Source: Curtobacterium flaccumfaciens pv. betae | Lineage (GTDB): Bacteria; Actinomycetota; Actinomycetes; Actinomycetales; Microbacteriaceae | Direction of reading: 5' to 3' | DNA: 64,000 nucleotides | NCBI RefSeq assembly: GCF_026241855.1 | Contig: NZ_JAPJDC010000001.1 | Span: 806,001 to 870,000, forward strand | Part shown: piece by piece, positions 45,482-53,515 of the stretch | How positions within the stretch are numbered: position 1 is the first letter of the stretch | Layout: each line of letters begins with the position of its first letter | Translations under genes and position numbers: made by a program | Notes under the pieces: model-generated | Database searches by the model: none | Seen by the model: the letters and a program-made list of their open reading frames with translations, nothing else | Told to the model about the DNA's origin: nothing

Positions 45482-46675
45482 ATGGACAGCATCGGCGTCG
45501 GGCTGATCTCGGTCGGCTGGATGGGGCGGTTGCACTCGCGTGCCTACCGAGCGTTGCCGGACCACTTCCCGGAGCTCGGCGTCCAGCCGCGGCTCGTCGT
45601 CGCGGCCGACCCGATCGAGGCGGCCCGTGACCAGGCGGTGACGCGGCTCGGGTACGAGCGGGCCGTCGCCGACTACCACGAGGTCCTCACCGACCCGGCG
45701 GTCGACGTCGTGTCGATCTGTTCGCCGAACTTCCTGCACCGCGAGATGGCCGTCGCCGCGGCCGAGGCAGGCAAGCCGTTCTGGATCGAGAAGCCGATGG
45801 GACGGTACGCCAGCGACTCGCGCTCCATCCACCAGGCGGTGCAGCGTGCCGGAGTCATCACGAGCGTCGGCTTCAACTACCGGCACGCCCCGGCGATCGA
45901 GCGCGCCCGTGAACTCGTCCGCAGCGGACGGCTCGGCCGGATCACGAACGTGCGCGGCTCGTTGCTCGCCGACTACTCGTCCGACCCGGCGGCCCCGCTG
46001 ACCTGGCGCTTCGAGCGTGAGCGTGCCGGATCGGGTGTGCTCGGCGACCTGCTTTCGCACGGCCTCGACCTGGCGCAGTACGTGGTCGGACGGATCGCGT
46101 CGGTCAGTGCGCTCGCCGAGACGTTCATCGAGTCGCGGCCCCGCCCGGCTGCCGGCATCGTCGACCGCAGCGCCGCGGCGACCGGCGAGCTCGGTGCCGT
46201 CGAGAACGAGGACTACGCCGCGCTGCTGTTCCGCTTCGAGGACGGTGCGGTCGGCACGATGGACTCGAGTCGGGTCATGCGTGGGCCGCACGCCGAGTAC
46301 ACGCTCGAGATCTACGGCACCCGCGGTTCGGTCCGGTGGGACTTCCAGCGCCTCAACGAGCTCGAGGTGTACGTGGACGGCCAGGAGGTCGACGGGTACG
46401 CGACGCACTACGTCGCACCCGGAGACGGGGAGTTCACCCGGTTCCAGCCGGGTGCCGGCACGGCGATGGGCTACGACGACCTGAAGACGATCGAGGCGGC
46501 GCAGTTCATCGCGAGCGTGCAGCGCGGAGAGCAGCTCGCACCCTCGGTCGCCGACGGGCTGGCTGCCGCGTCGATCGTCGAGGCCGCGGAGGCCTCGCTG
46601 GTCGACGGTTCGTGGCACGACGTCGCTCGTGTCGACGGGCCGCTGACGTACGGGGCGCCGACGCCGAAGTTGTAG
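45482..46675 (+). CDS. Gfo/Idh/MocA family oxidoreductase
   Basis: NAD(P)-dependent dehydrogenase of 397 residues, distinct from the one at 42238. IGVGLISVGWMGRLHSRAYRAL is the nucleotide-binding loop, EKPMGRYASDSRSIHQA has the catalytic lysine and GVLGDLLSHGLDLAQYVVG lies in the substrate domain. ATG behind AAGGAG. It starts a separate unit downstream of the iol terminator. It may oxidise another inositol isomer or a related polyol; inference only. Confidence 0.82.
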   Translation: MDSIGVGLISVGWMGRLHSRAYRALPDHFPELGVQPRLVVAADPIEAARDQAVTRLGYERAVADYHEVLTDPAVDVVSICSPNFLHREMAVAAAEAGKPFWIEKPMGRYASDSRSIHQAVQRAGVITSVGFNYRHAPAIERARELVRSGRLGRITNVRGSLLADYSSDPAAPLTWRFERERAGSGVLGDLLSHGLDLAQYVVGRIASVSALAETFIESRPRPAAGIVDRSAAATGELGAVENEDYAALLFRFEDGAVGTMDSSRVMRGPHAEYTLEIYGTRGSVRWDFQRLNELEVYVDGQEVDGYATHYVAPGDGEFTRFQPGAGTAMGYDDLKTIEAAQFIASVQRGEQLAPSVADGLAAASIVEAAEASLVDGSWHDVARVDGPLTYGAPTPKL

Positions 46676-46736
46676 ACACTCGATCATCGTTGCTTGTTAG
46701 TATGTAAGGACAAAGTCCGAGCAACCAGGAGGCACC

Positions 46737-47144
46737 ATGCCGCTCGTCCGTATCGACCTCGCCACCGGCCGCACGCCGGAGGCCGTCCGTGGCATCGCCG
46801 ACGCCATCCACCAGGCCATCGTCGACGTGTACGGGATCCCGGTGCGGGACCGGTTCCAGGTGATCACCGAGCACCCCGCGCAGCAGATCATCGCCGAGGA
46901 CGCCGGCCTGGGGTTCGAGCGCACCGAGGGTGTCATCGTCATCCAGGTGTTCACGCAGCGCGGGCGGAGCGACGAGGCGAAGGCGGCGCTGTACCGGGCG
47001 ATCCACGACGCCCTCGCGGCGATCGGTGTCGCGTCCGAGGACGTCTTCATCGGCTACGTCGAGAACGGGCCGCAGGACTGGTCCTTCGGCTTCGGGCGTG
47101 CTCAGTACGTCACGGGTGAGCTCGGGGTGCCCGCGCTCGGGTGA
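46737..47144 (+). CDS. Tautomerase family protein
   Basis: Small protein of 135 residues beginning M-P-L-V-R-I, so the mature N-terminus would be the catalytic proline of the 4-oxalocrotonate tautomerase superfamily. Pattern GRTPEAVRGIADAIHQAIVDVYGIP is the family's first helix. At 135 residues it is a fused or MSAD/cis-CaaD-like size rather than the 62-residue form. AGGAGG ribosome site five bases before the ATG. A TAGTAT (46698-46703) may be its own -10. Confidence 0.85.
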   Translation: MPLVRIDLATGRTPEAVRGIADAIHQAIVDVYGIPVRDRFQVITEHPAQQIIAEDAGLGFERTEGVIVIQVFTQRGRSDEAKAALYRAIHDALAAIGVASEDVFIGYVENGPQDWSFGFGRAQYVTGELGVPALG

Positions 47145-47175
47145 GGTGGTGCGGGTGCGGGTGCGGGTGCGGGGT

Positions 47176-47285
47176 GGTCACGACACACCGCTCAGGTCCG
47201 CCGAGCGGTCACGAACTGTCGGTTGCCGGGCCTCCGGGCGACAGTTCGTGACCACTCGGCGCACGACCGACAGCGTGTCGTGACC
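47176..47285. repeat. Family B nested inverted repeat, clearest copy
   Basis: Outer arms GGTCACGACAC (47176-47186) and GTGTCGTGACC (47275-47285) pair perfectly over 11 bases. Inner arms CGAGCGGTCACGAACTGTCG (from 47202) and CGACAGTTCGTGACCACTCG (from 47239) pair over about 20 with one G-T. The loop has CCGG/CCGG. It lies between convergent tautomerase and gntR genes. Confidence 0.85.
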
Positions 47286-47342
47286 CCTCGCCGAGCAGCC
47301 CGGGCGACGGAACGTGACCGGTCGGCCACGTGACCGGTCGGC

Positions 47343-48101
47343 CTACTTGTCGACGAGCGTGACCTCGAACGAGTACCGGTCCGGGCGGTAGCAGTGCACG
47401 CCGTACTCGACCGCACGGCCCGAGGCGTCGTACGCGGTGCGGCTCATCGTGAGCACCGGGTCGCCGTCCTCGATCTCGAGCAGGCCGGCCTCTTCGTCGG
47501 TGACCGCACGGGCCCCGATCCGCTGCTTCGCCACCCGCATCGTGACACCTCGGCCGCGCAGCAGCTGGTACAGCCCGTACGCCTGCAGGTCCTCGTCGGT
47601 CAGGTCGAGGAACTCCGGCGGCAGGTAGTTCTCGAGGATCGCCATCGGGACGTCCTCGGCGAACCGCACCCGCCGGATGTGCGCGACGGTCGTGCCGGGC
47701 TCGATGCTCAGTGCCGCGGCGACCTCGTCGGACGCGGGGACGTCGTTGCGCTGCAGGAGCTTCGTCGCCGGAGCCTGTGCGCCCTGCGCCAGGTCGTCGT
47801 ACAGGCTCGTCAACTCGACCTTGCGGGTCACCGGCCCGTGCACGACCTGGGTCCCGATACCGCGGCGGCGCACCAGCAGACCCTTGTCGACGAGGTCCTG
47901 GATCGCCCGTCGGATCGTCGGCCGCGACAGACCGAGACGCTCACCGAGGGCGATCTCGTTCTCGAGCCGGGCCCCTGGCGGCATCGCGCCGGAGCGGATC
48001 GACTCCTCGATGCGCGAGGCGACCTGGAAGTAGAGGGGCATGGGACCCGACCGGTCCAGGTCCATGAACAGGTCGGACGGCAGCTGGCCTTCGTTGGTCA
48101 T
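47343..48101 (-). CDS. GntR/HutC-type regulator, probable iol repressor
   Basis: The 252-residue product has an N-terminal winged helix (about 18-88; EIALGERLGLSRPTIRRAIQDL is the recognition segment) and a C-terminal UTRA effector domain (about 100-245). It lies at the end of the inositol locus and an operator-like palindrome precedes it. The same core occurs at the iolC promoter, so it probably represses iolC onward and itself until an inositol-derived ligand binds. AAGGA ribosome site. Confidence 0.85.
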   Translation of the reverse strand: MTNEGQLPSDLFMDLDRSGPMPLYFQVASRIEESIRSGAMPPGARLENEIALGERLGLSRPTIRRAIQDLVDKGLLVRRRGIGTQVVHGPVTRKVELTSLYDDLAQGAQAPATKLLQRNDVPASDEVAAALSIEPGTTVAHIRRVRFAEDVPMAILENYLPPEFLDLTDEDLQAYGLYQLLRGRGVTMRVAKQRIGARAVTDEEAGLLEIEDGDPVLTMSRTAYDASGRAVEYGVHCYRPDRYSFEVTLVDK

Positions 48102-48147
48102 CGCGGTCCTTCACACGTGCGGAGATGCCGGCGTCGGTGCCGACGGC

Positions 48148-48161
48148 ATTGTCGTGACAAT
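48148..48161 (-). promoter_or_regulatory. Operator-like palindrome before gntR
   Basis: ATTGTC-GT-GACAAT, two 6-base arms around two bases. On the minus strand it overlaps a TATTGT that could be the gntR -10. It shares TGTCRTGACA with the iolC promoter site at 34759-34768. Confidence 0.6.
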
Positions 48162-48223
48162 ACCACCGGGGATGTGGTGCCCCGGCCGCGCGCAGCGGGC
48201 GTTGCGTCAGTCAGCGCAGACCG

Positions 48224-48889
48224 TCAGTCGGCGAACACCATCGGCCGGTTCGACAGACGCGGCTGGTTCGCGGCCTTCGGCTTCTCGGCACGCGCGCGGA
48301 CCGGGGCGATCGTCACCCGGGTCACCGCGCCGAGCGCCTCGACTGTCTCGACGCCGTGGTGCCCGGCAGCGTGCACGACGATCGCGGCGCAGGCCTCGGC
48401 GTCGGCGGCGGCGTCGTGGTGCTGGAATCCCTCGAACCCGGCGGCCATCGCGGCGACCGGCAGGCGGTACGAGTCGAGCGTGTAGGTCTTGCGGGCCACC
48501 GCCAGGGAGCACAGCGAGTGGTGCTCGGCCAGGTCGATCCCCGTCGCTGAGCACCCACCGGCGATGACGCCCATGTCGAAGCGGGCGTTGTGGGCCACCA
48601 GGACGTCGCCCTCGGCGAAGGCCACCAGGTCGGGGTACTGCTGCTCCCACGTCTTGGCGTGCGTCACGTCCTCGGCGACGATGCCGTGGATCCGCGTGTT
48701 CCACTCCAGGAACGCGTCGTGCCCGAACGGCGGGCGGATGAACCACGACGCCCGATCGACGACCCGGCCGGCGCGGACCTTCACGAGCCCGACGGAGCAG
48801 GCGCTGGCGGGCGAGCTGTTGGCGGTCTCGAAGTCGATCGCGGTGAAGTTCAACGGCACGGTCCCGATCGTCGCACGGGGTGCCGACAT
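48224..48889 (-). CDS. DEDDh 3'-5' exonuclease domain protein
   Basis: 221-residue exonuclease of the DnaQ family. The catalytic acids are in FTAIDFETAN (ExoI), HNARFDMGVI (ExoII) and HDAAADAEACA (ExoIII with histidine). Similar stand-alone proteins are annotated as polymerase III epsilon-like. The ATG at 48889 is chosen for GGAGG three bases upstream; a GTG at 48859 closer to the domain is possible. The C-terminal 30 residues are basic and not part of the fold. Confidence 0.87.
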   Translation of the reverse strand: MSAPRATIGTVPLNFTAIDFETANSSPASACSVGLVKVRAGRVVDRASWFIRPPFGHDAFLEWNTRIHGIVAEDVTHAKTWEQQYPDLVAFAEGDVLVAHNARFDMGVIAGGCSATGIDLAEHHSLCSLAVARKTYTLDSYRLPVAAMAAGFEGFQHHDAAADAEACAAIVVHAAGHHGVETVEALGAVTRVTIAPVRARAEKPKAANQPRLSNRPMVFAD

Positions 48890-48921
48890 CGCCCTCCGTT
48901 CCCGTCGGCGTTGCGTGTGGC

Positions 48922-48927
48922 TACTCT
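48922..48927 (+). promoter_or_regulatory. -10 box TACTCT, leaderless start
   Basis: TACTCT ends 6 bases before the ATG at 48934, with no ribosome site. Confidence 0.5.
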
Positions 48928-48933
48928 CGGCGC

Positions 48934-49506
48934 ATGGGGAACGAGGCCGACCGCCGTCCGCTCGTCCTGGTGCTCGCCGGTGCCGGCTACGGGCAGCAGG
49001 CGCCGCTGCTCTGGTGGACGAGCGAGATCGCCGCCGCGGCCGGGTGTGAGGTCGTCGCGCCACGCTGGCACGTCGACGACGCTGCCGGTGCCGATCCGGT
49101 CGGGTTCGTCGAGACCGCTGTTGCCGCGGCAATGGGAAACCGGCTGCCCGACCTCGTCGTCGCGAAGTCGTTCGGCTGCTTCGCCCTGCCGTGGGCGATC
49201 CGCCACGCGGTGCCCGGCGTCTGGCTCACCCCGGTACTGACGCATGATGACGTGGCCACAGCGCTCGCCGCCGCCACCGACGCGCACGAGGCGATCGGGG
49301 GTGGCGACGACACCATGTGGCGGCCCGAGCGGGTCTCGGGGACTGCTGCGCGCCTCCAGACCGTCGACCGTGCCGACCACTCGCTCCAGGTGCCGGGGGA
49401 CTGGCGGCGCTCGCAGCGGCTGCAGGCCGACGTCTTCGACGTCGTCGAGCGGCGCATCACGGCCCTGCTGCGGCCCCCGATGAGCGGGTTGCGTCCGCTG
49501 ATCTGA
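48934..49506 (+). CDS. Small alpha/beta hydrolase
   Basis: 190-residue protein with a compact alpha/beta hydrolase core: VLVLAGAGYG near the N-terminus, AKSFGCFALP as nucleophile elbow (S near residue 75, K-S-F-G rather than G-x-S-x-G), GGDDTMWRP for the acid and DRADHSLQVPGDW for the histidine. The substrate is unknown. It sits alone between the divergent exonuclease and ychF, starting behind TACTCT. Confidence 0.7.
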   Translation: MGNEADRRPLVLVLAGAGYGQQAPLLWWTSEIAAAAGCEVVAPRWHVDDAAGADPVGFVETAVAAAMGNRLPDLVVAKSFGCFALPWAIRHAVPGVWLTPVLTHDDVATALAAATDAHEAIGGGDDTMWRPERVSGTAARLQTVDRADHSLQVPGDWRRSQRLQADVFDVVERRITALLRPPMSGLRPLI

Positions 49507-49551
49507 CGGACGGACTGGAGGCCCGGGTCGGCTCCGACAGGCCGCCGCCGG

Positions 49552-49557
49552 TAGGCT
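49552..49557 (+). promoter_or_regulatory. -10 box TAGGCT, leaderless start of ychF
   Basis: TAGGCT ends 8 bases before the GTG at 49566. A lone half of a family A element (GACTGGAGGCCCGGG, about 49512) lies just upstream. Confidence 0.5.
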
Positions 49558-49565
49558 CTTCTTCC

Positions 49566-50639
49566 GTGGCTCTCACCATCGGAATCGTCGGTCTCCCGAA
49601 CGTCGGCAAGTCGACCCTGTTCAACGCCCTGACCAAGAACCAGGTCCTCGCCGCGAACTACCCGTTCGCGACGATCGAGCCGAACGTCGGGGTGGTGAAC
49701 CTGCCCGACTCGCGGCTCGACCAGCTCGCTGAGCTCTTCCACTCGGAGAAGACCGTGCCGGCGCCGGTGTCGTTCGTCGACATCGCGGGCATCGTCAAGG
49801 GCGCGAGCGAGGGCGAAGGCCTGGGCAACAAGTTCCTCGCCAACATCCGCGAGGCCGACGCCATCGCGCAGGTCGTCCGCGGCTTCACCGACGACGACGT
49901 CGTGCACGTCGCGAACAAGGTCTCCCCGAAGGACGACCTCGAGGTCATCAACACCGAGCTGATCCTCGCCGACATGGAGACCATCGACAAGGCGCTCCCG
50001 CGGTACGAGAAGACCGTGAAGCTCAAGCAGACCGAGCCGGTCGTGCTCGAGACCGCTCGCGAGGCCCGTGCCGCGCTCGAGCAGGGCACGCTGCTGTCCG
50101 CCACCAAGATCGACCTGTCGCCGATCGCCGAGCTCGGCCTGCTCAGCGCCAAGCCCTTCATCTTCGTCTTCAACGTCGACGAGGCGATCCTGACCGACGA
50201 GTCCCGCAAGGCCGAACTGGCCGCGCTCGTCGCCCCGGCGCAGGCCGTGTTCCTCGACGCCCAAGTCGAGTCGGAGCTCATCGACCTCGACCCTGCCGAC
50301 GCCGCCGAACTGCTCGAGTCGACCGGTCAGACCGAGTCGGGCCTCGACCAGCTCGCCCGCATCGGGTTCGACACCCTCGGACTGCAGACCTACCTGACGG
50401 CCGGTCCGAAGGAAGCCCGTGCGTGGACGATCGGCAAGGGGTGGAAGGCACCGCAGGCTGCCGGCGTCATCCACACCGACTTCGAGAAGGGCTTCATCAA
50501 GGCCGAGGTCATCTCGTTCGACGACCTGATGGAAGCCGGCTCGATCGCCGAGGCCCGCGCTGCCGGCAAGGCCCGCATCGAAGGCAAGGACTACGTCATG
50601 CAGGACGGCGACGTGGTGGAGTTCCGCTTCAACAACTGA
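49566..50639 (+). CDS. ychF: Redox-regulated ATPase YchF
   Basis: Obg-related P-loop NTPase that prefers ATP and associates with ribosomes. G1 motif GLPNVGKST at residues 9-17, G3 FVDIAGIVKGASEGEGLGNKFL, and the NxxE motif FVFNVDEAIL in place of NKxD, as expected. The C-terminal TGS-like domain has AWTIGKGWKAPQAAGVIHTDFEKGFI. 357 residues, full length. The accessory island begins just after it. Confidence 0.95.
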   Translation: MALTIGIVGLPNVGKSTLFNALTKNQVLAANYPFATIEPNVGVVNLPDSRLDQLAELFHSEKTVPAPVSFVDIAGIVKGASEGEGLGNKFLANIREADAIAQVVRGFTDDDVVHVANKVSPKDDLEVINTELILADMETIDKALPRYEKTVKLKQTEPVVLETAREARAALEQGTLLSATKIDLSPIAELGLLSAKPFIFVFNVDEAILTDESRKAELAALVAPAQAVFLDAQVESELIDLDPADAAELLESTGQTESGLDQLARIGFDTLGLQTYLTAGPKEARAWTIGKGWKAPQAAGVIHTDFEKGFIKAEVISFDDLMEAGSIAEARAAGKARIEGKDYVMQDGDVVEFRFNN

Positions 50640-51058
50640 TCTGCCCGTCTGAAACGCTGCCGCTCCAACGCTCCTCTGCCACCTCAGTCTGCAGGAGCAG
50701 ATTAGGTCGCGGTGGTTGGGAGACTGGCTTGCAGCGCTGACGACCAAGCAGCCCTCATTGCCACGGGTGGCGACCTTCAAAAAGTGTCGAAACAGGCGTT
50801 GGCTGCCCTTTGCCATCCAGGCCGCCTGCGCGTCGCGTTTCCCATCATCAGCAAAAGCTCAAAGTCGCTATCGAAGCCAGCGACGGAGGGTACTCGCCGA
50901 TGATCAGCACACTCCGCTCATCCACGATCGAGAACATCGCAGGTGCCAAGGGCTCTCTAGGTCTGTCCAACTCCCGCTGGTCGATTGTCTACGGCTGTCC
51001 CCGCAAGCCGCGGGTGTGCTGTAGCGTTCACGAGGATACGTCGGCAACTGGAGGCAGC
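50640..51058. other. Left edge of the accessory island, no gene seen
   Basis: There are 419 bases between ychF and the first island gene. Short frames exist (for example 50712-50903) but have no ribosome site and no family-like sequence. GC falls in this stretch. A TAGCGT at 51022-51027 could be the -10 for the island genes; no matching -35 was found. It may hold remnants of older insertions. Confidence 0.4.
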
Positions 51059-51871
51059 GTGGCTGAAAACAAACTCGGACTGTCAACCGGATGGCTGATG
51101 CTCGCGATCGTCAGTGCCATCGCTGTAGCAGTCGGCACGTTGGCGTTCGCGGCGGGCGTCGGAACAGGCTTCTGGTCGTATCTATTGTCGGGGGTTGGAT
51201 CGGCGCTGCTCTCTACTGCCGTTGCGTTACTCATCTCGGAGATAGTTCTTAAGCCACTCCTCGTGCGCGACCTGCTGTCAATGACTCACCTTCGCGACCG
51301 AGTTGCGGACATCGCTATGCGGGATCTTGGGCCTTCCAGCAGGGTGGACTGGCGCGAACTCTATGAATCGTCTCGTGAGATCGACATCGTAGTTGATGCT
51401 CCCTCAGCGTGGGTGGAAAGAGATCTGGAACTAGTCGTTGCGTGCGCATCTCGGAAGTGCCGCGTGCGGATATTCCTGCCGCCTCCCGAAGGAACGCTCG
51501 AGGGGCAGGTCGTAGATGCGGAGTCTTCCCTCCGAGAGGCCTGGACGCGGCGGCAGGACGACTCTAGCAAGGCGGTTCTTGAAGTCTGGTTCTTGAAGGA
51601 AAAGCCGACCTCATTCATGAGTAGATTTGACGGAGAAGTCGTGCTAGCCGTCGATGCGGGCCTCTCAGTCGAAGTTAAGTCGAAGCTCTATCTGCATGTC
51701 GGAACTGCGGGAACTTCTGACGTGCAGACGTGGATTAAGGACCGGTGGCAATGGGCTGAAGCGGGAATCGACGGAACGGTTGCCTGGAATAGTCCAAAAT
51801 TACCTCTCGACCCAGCCGTCGTACGAGAGGGTCTGAGAACCAAACTTAATGAAACGGAAGTGAACTCGTGA
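51059..51871 (+). CDS. Two-helix membrane protein, island gene 1
   Basis: 270 residues from GTG 51059 behind GGAGG (51050-51054). Two transmembrane helices at about 11-32 and 39-60, then a soluble domain of about 200 residues with alternating strands (SREIDIVVDAP, CRVRIFLPPP, KAVLEVWFLKE, VLAVDAGLSVEVKS). The pattern recalls a phospholipase-D-like fold but there is no HKD motif, so this is only a guess. It overlaps the next gene by four bases (GTGA), marking one operon. Codon use and GC are lower than in core genes. Not recognised. Confidence 0.7.
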   Translation: MAENKLGLSTGWLMLAIVSAIAVAVGTLAFAAGVGTGFWSYLLSGVGSALLSTAVALLISEIVLKPLLVRDLLSMTHLRDRVADIAMRDLGPSSRVDWRELYESSREIDIVVDAPSAWVERDLELVVACASRKCRVRIFLPPPEGTLEGQVVDAESSLREAWTRRQDDSSKAVLEVWFLKEKPTSFMSRFDGEVVLAVDAGLSVEVKSKLYLHVGTAGTSDVQTWIKDRWQWAEAGIDGTVAWNSPKLPLDPAVVREGLRTKLNETEVNS

Positions 51872-53409
51872 TCGAAACTCGTTCGCAGGATATAGCGCTC
51901 GAGTCACTTCTCGACGGCATTCACCTAGGACAGGTTGTCCTTCCTGACTTCCAGCGAGACTTCGACTGGTCGGACGGTGAGGTTCGCGCTCTTCTGGCTA
52001 CCGTACTCATGAATTGGCCGGTTGGTAGCATTCTTCTTATCGAGGGAGTGAGCAACAGGGAATTTTATGCGCCGCGGGCGTTCGAAGAAGCGCCTCATGC
52101 GCCGGGGAACATTGTCTACATCGTGCTTGACGGGCAGCAGCGACTGACTTCCCTATATCATGCGCTATATGGCCGAGGGGAGCTTAGATACTTTCTTAAG
52201 ATCGATACTAGTGCGGACTACGCCGACGTAAGCGTCATCGATGAACTCCTTGTTAGTCATACAGAAGAAACGTGGTCCGCGCTCGCTACGCCCGAGATGA
52301 TGCGCGCGAACAGGCTGATTCCGTTGACAGCATTGGCGTCAGCAGACGATTTTTACGAGTGGCGCGATCGCCTTGAAGGCGACGAGTCCGAATCGGCGTG
52401 GCTCACCGCCCTATATAGGAATAACTTTGCTCACCTGGCCAAGTTCCGAGTGCCTGCCGTGGTCGTAGACAGTCGGATAGCGCCTGCAGCCATCGCCCGG
52501 GTCTTCCAACGCGTGAATCAAGGTGGGATGAAGCTGGGGTCGTTCGATCTTATGGTTGCGAAGACCTACAGCGACACGTTCAATCTCCGTGCGGCGTGGG
52601 AAAAGTCGAAGGTTGACCACCCCGCGTTGAACAAACATCTGCAGGACGATGGTCTCCCTATTTTGTCTGTTCTTGCGCTCCGAGAGTCTGGGGATGTTCG
52701 CCAAAGCGCGGTGCTCGATCTACAAGAAAAGGCGGTGAGTGACTATTGGGCCGATGCTGCTAAGTACTACGCGGCGGCCATCGAATTCGTCGAAGAAGAA
52801 TTTGGGGTACTTAGATCTGAGTGGCTCCCTTACGGTCAGATGCTGACGGTTCTCGCCGCGGTTTCATACGAACGGGATTTGACGGGTATGCGTGATTTGA
52901 TCGCCCGCTGGTTTTGGAAGACGGGCTTTGAGCACAGATACGATTCTGCGTCAAATACCCGAGCCGTCGCAGATTATAAGAAATTGCGAAGCGGAGTTGA
53001 GGCTAGTCCTGGAGAGCTGAAATTCGTCATCGAGGAGATGGCCGAGTCGACTAGAGGCCGACGAGGCGCCGTCCATCGGGCGTATTTGTGTGCTTTGGGA
53101 ACGAGCGTCGCTGAGGGCCGTCACGAACCGACGGTTGCGCCGAACCCCGTGTCGATCTTCAAGCGGCGGAACGGCGCGCCCGCGTTGCATCTCCGGACTC
53201 TCTCCTTCCGGCTCGTGGACGAGCAATCGAAGCGAGTGGATTCACTTGGAATGCCAGGTACCGAGCCCGATGAATATTCCGAGGCGGCGATGACCCAGCT
53301 CGAGCGAGTCGCCCGTTTCGTGCAGGGTGATGCGGGTGTTGTCACCCGTATTATCAGCGAAGCCGAAGAGGAGCGTCGGATCGCCGATCTAGGCATCCCT
53401 TTGGACTAG
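51868..53409 (+). CDS. DUF262 domain protein, island gene 2
   Basis: 513 residues. The N-terminal DUF262 (ParB-like/GmrS-type nuclease-NTPase) domain has PDFQRDFDWS (26-35), VLMNWPVGSILL and DGQQRLTSLYHAL (88-100), then RVFQRVNQGGMKLGSFDLMVAK (about 211-232). The central part is helical. The DUF1524 HNH nuclease often fused or paired in GmrSD systems is not evident. DUF262 proteins are common in defence islands; here it sits between a membrane protein and an Abi_C-like protein, which supports an antiphage role by association. Confidence 0.85.
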   Translation: MIETRSQDIALESLLDGIHLGQVVLPDFQRDFDWSDGEVRALLATVLMNWPVGSILLIEGVSNREFYAPRAFEEAPHAPGNIVYIVLDGQQRLTSLYHALYGRGELRYFLKIDTSADYADVSVIDELLVSHTEETWSALATPEMMRANRLIPLTALASADDFYEWRDRLEGDESESAWLTALYRNNFAHLAKFRVPAVVVDSRIAPAAIARVFQRVNQGGMKLGSFDLMVAKTYSDTFNLRAAWEKSKVDHPALNKHLQDDGLPILSVLALRESGDVRQSAVLDLQEKAVSDYWADAAKYYAAAIEFVEEEFGVLRSEWLPYGQMLTVLAAVSYERDLTGMRDLIARWFWKTGFEHRYDSASNTRAVADYKKLRSGVEASPGELKFVIEEMAESTRGRRGAVHRAYLCALGTSVAEGRHEPTVAPNPVSIFKRRNGAPALHLRTLSFRLVDEQSKRVDSLGMPGTEPDEYSEAAMTQLERVARFVQGDAGVVTRIISEAEEERRIADLGIPLD

Positions 53410-53515
53410 GATATTGCATGCATTGATGTTGCCGCAACCCGTGGCGAAGCGGCGTTGAGCCAAGTAGGTCCGGGTCTGCATTACCGGACGAATTGGTTAA
53501 GGGCAGGTACTGATT

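Noticed and set aside
46737..47144. Bona fide 4-oxalocrotonate tautomerase of aromatic degradation
   Set aside because: The length is twice the classical subunit and no aromatic ring-cleavage genes are nearby, so only the family name is given.
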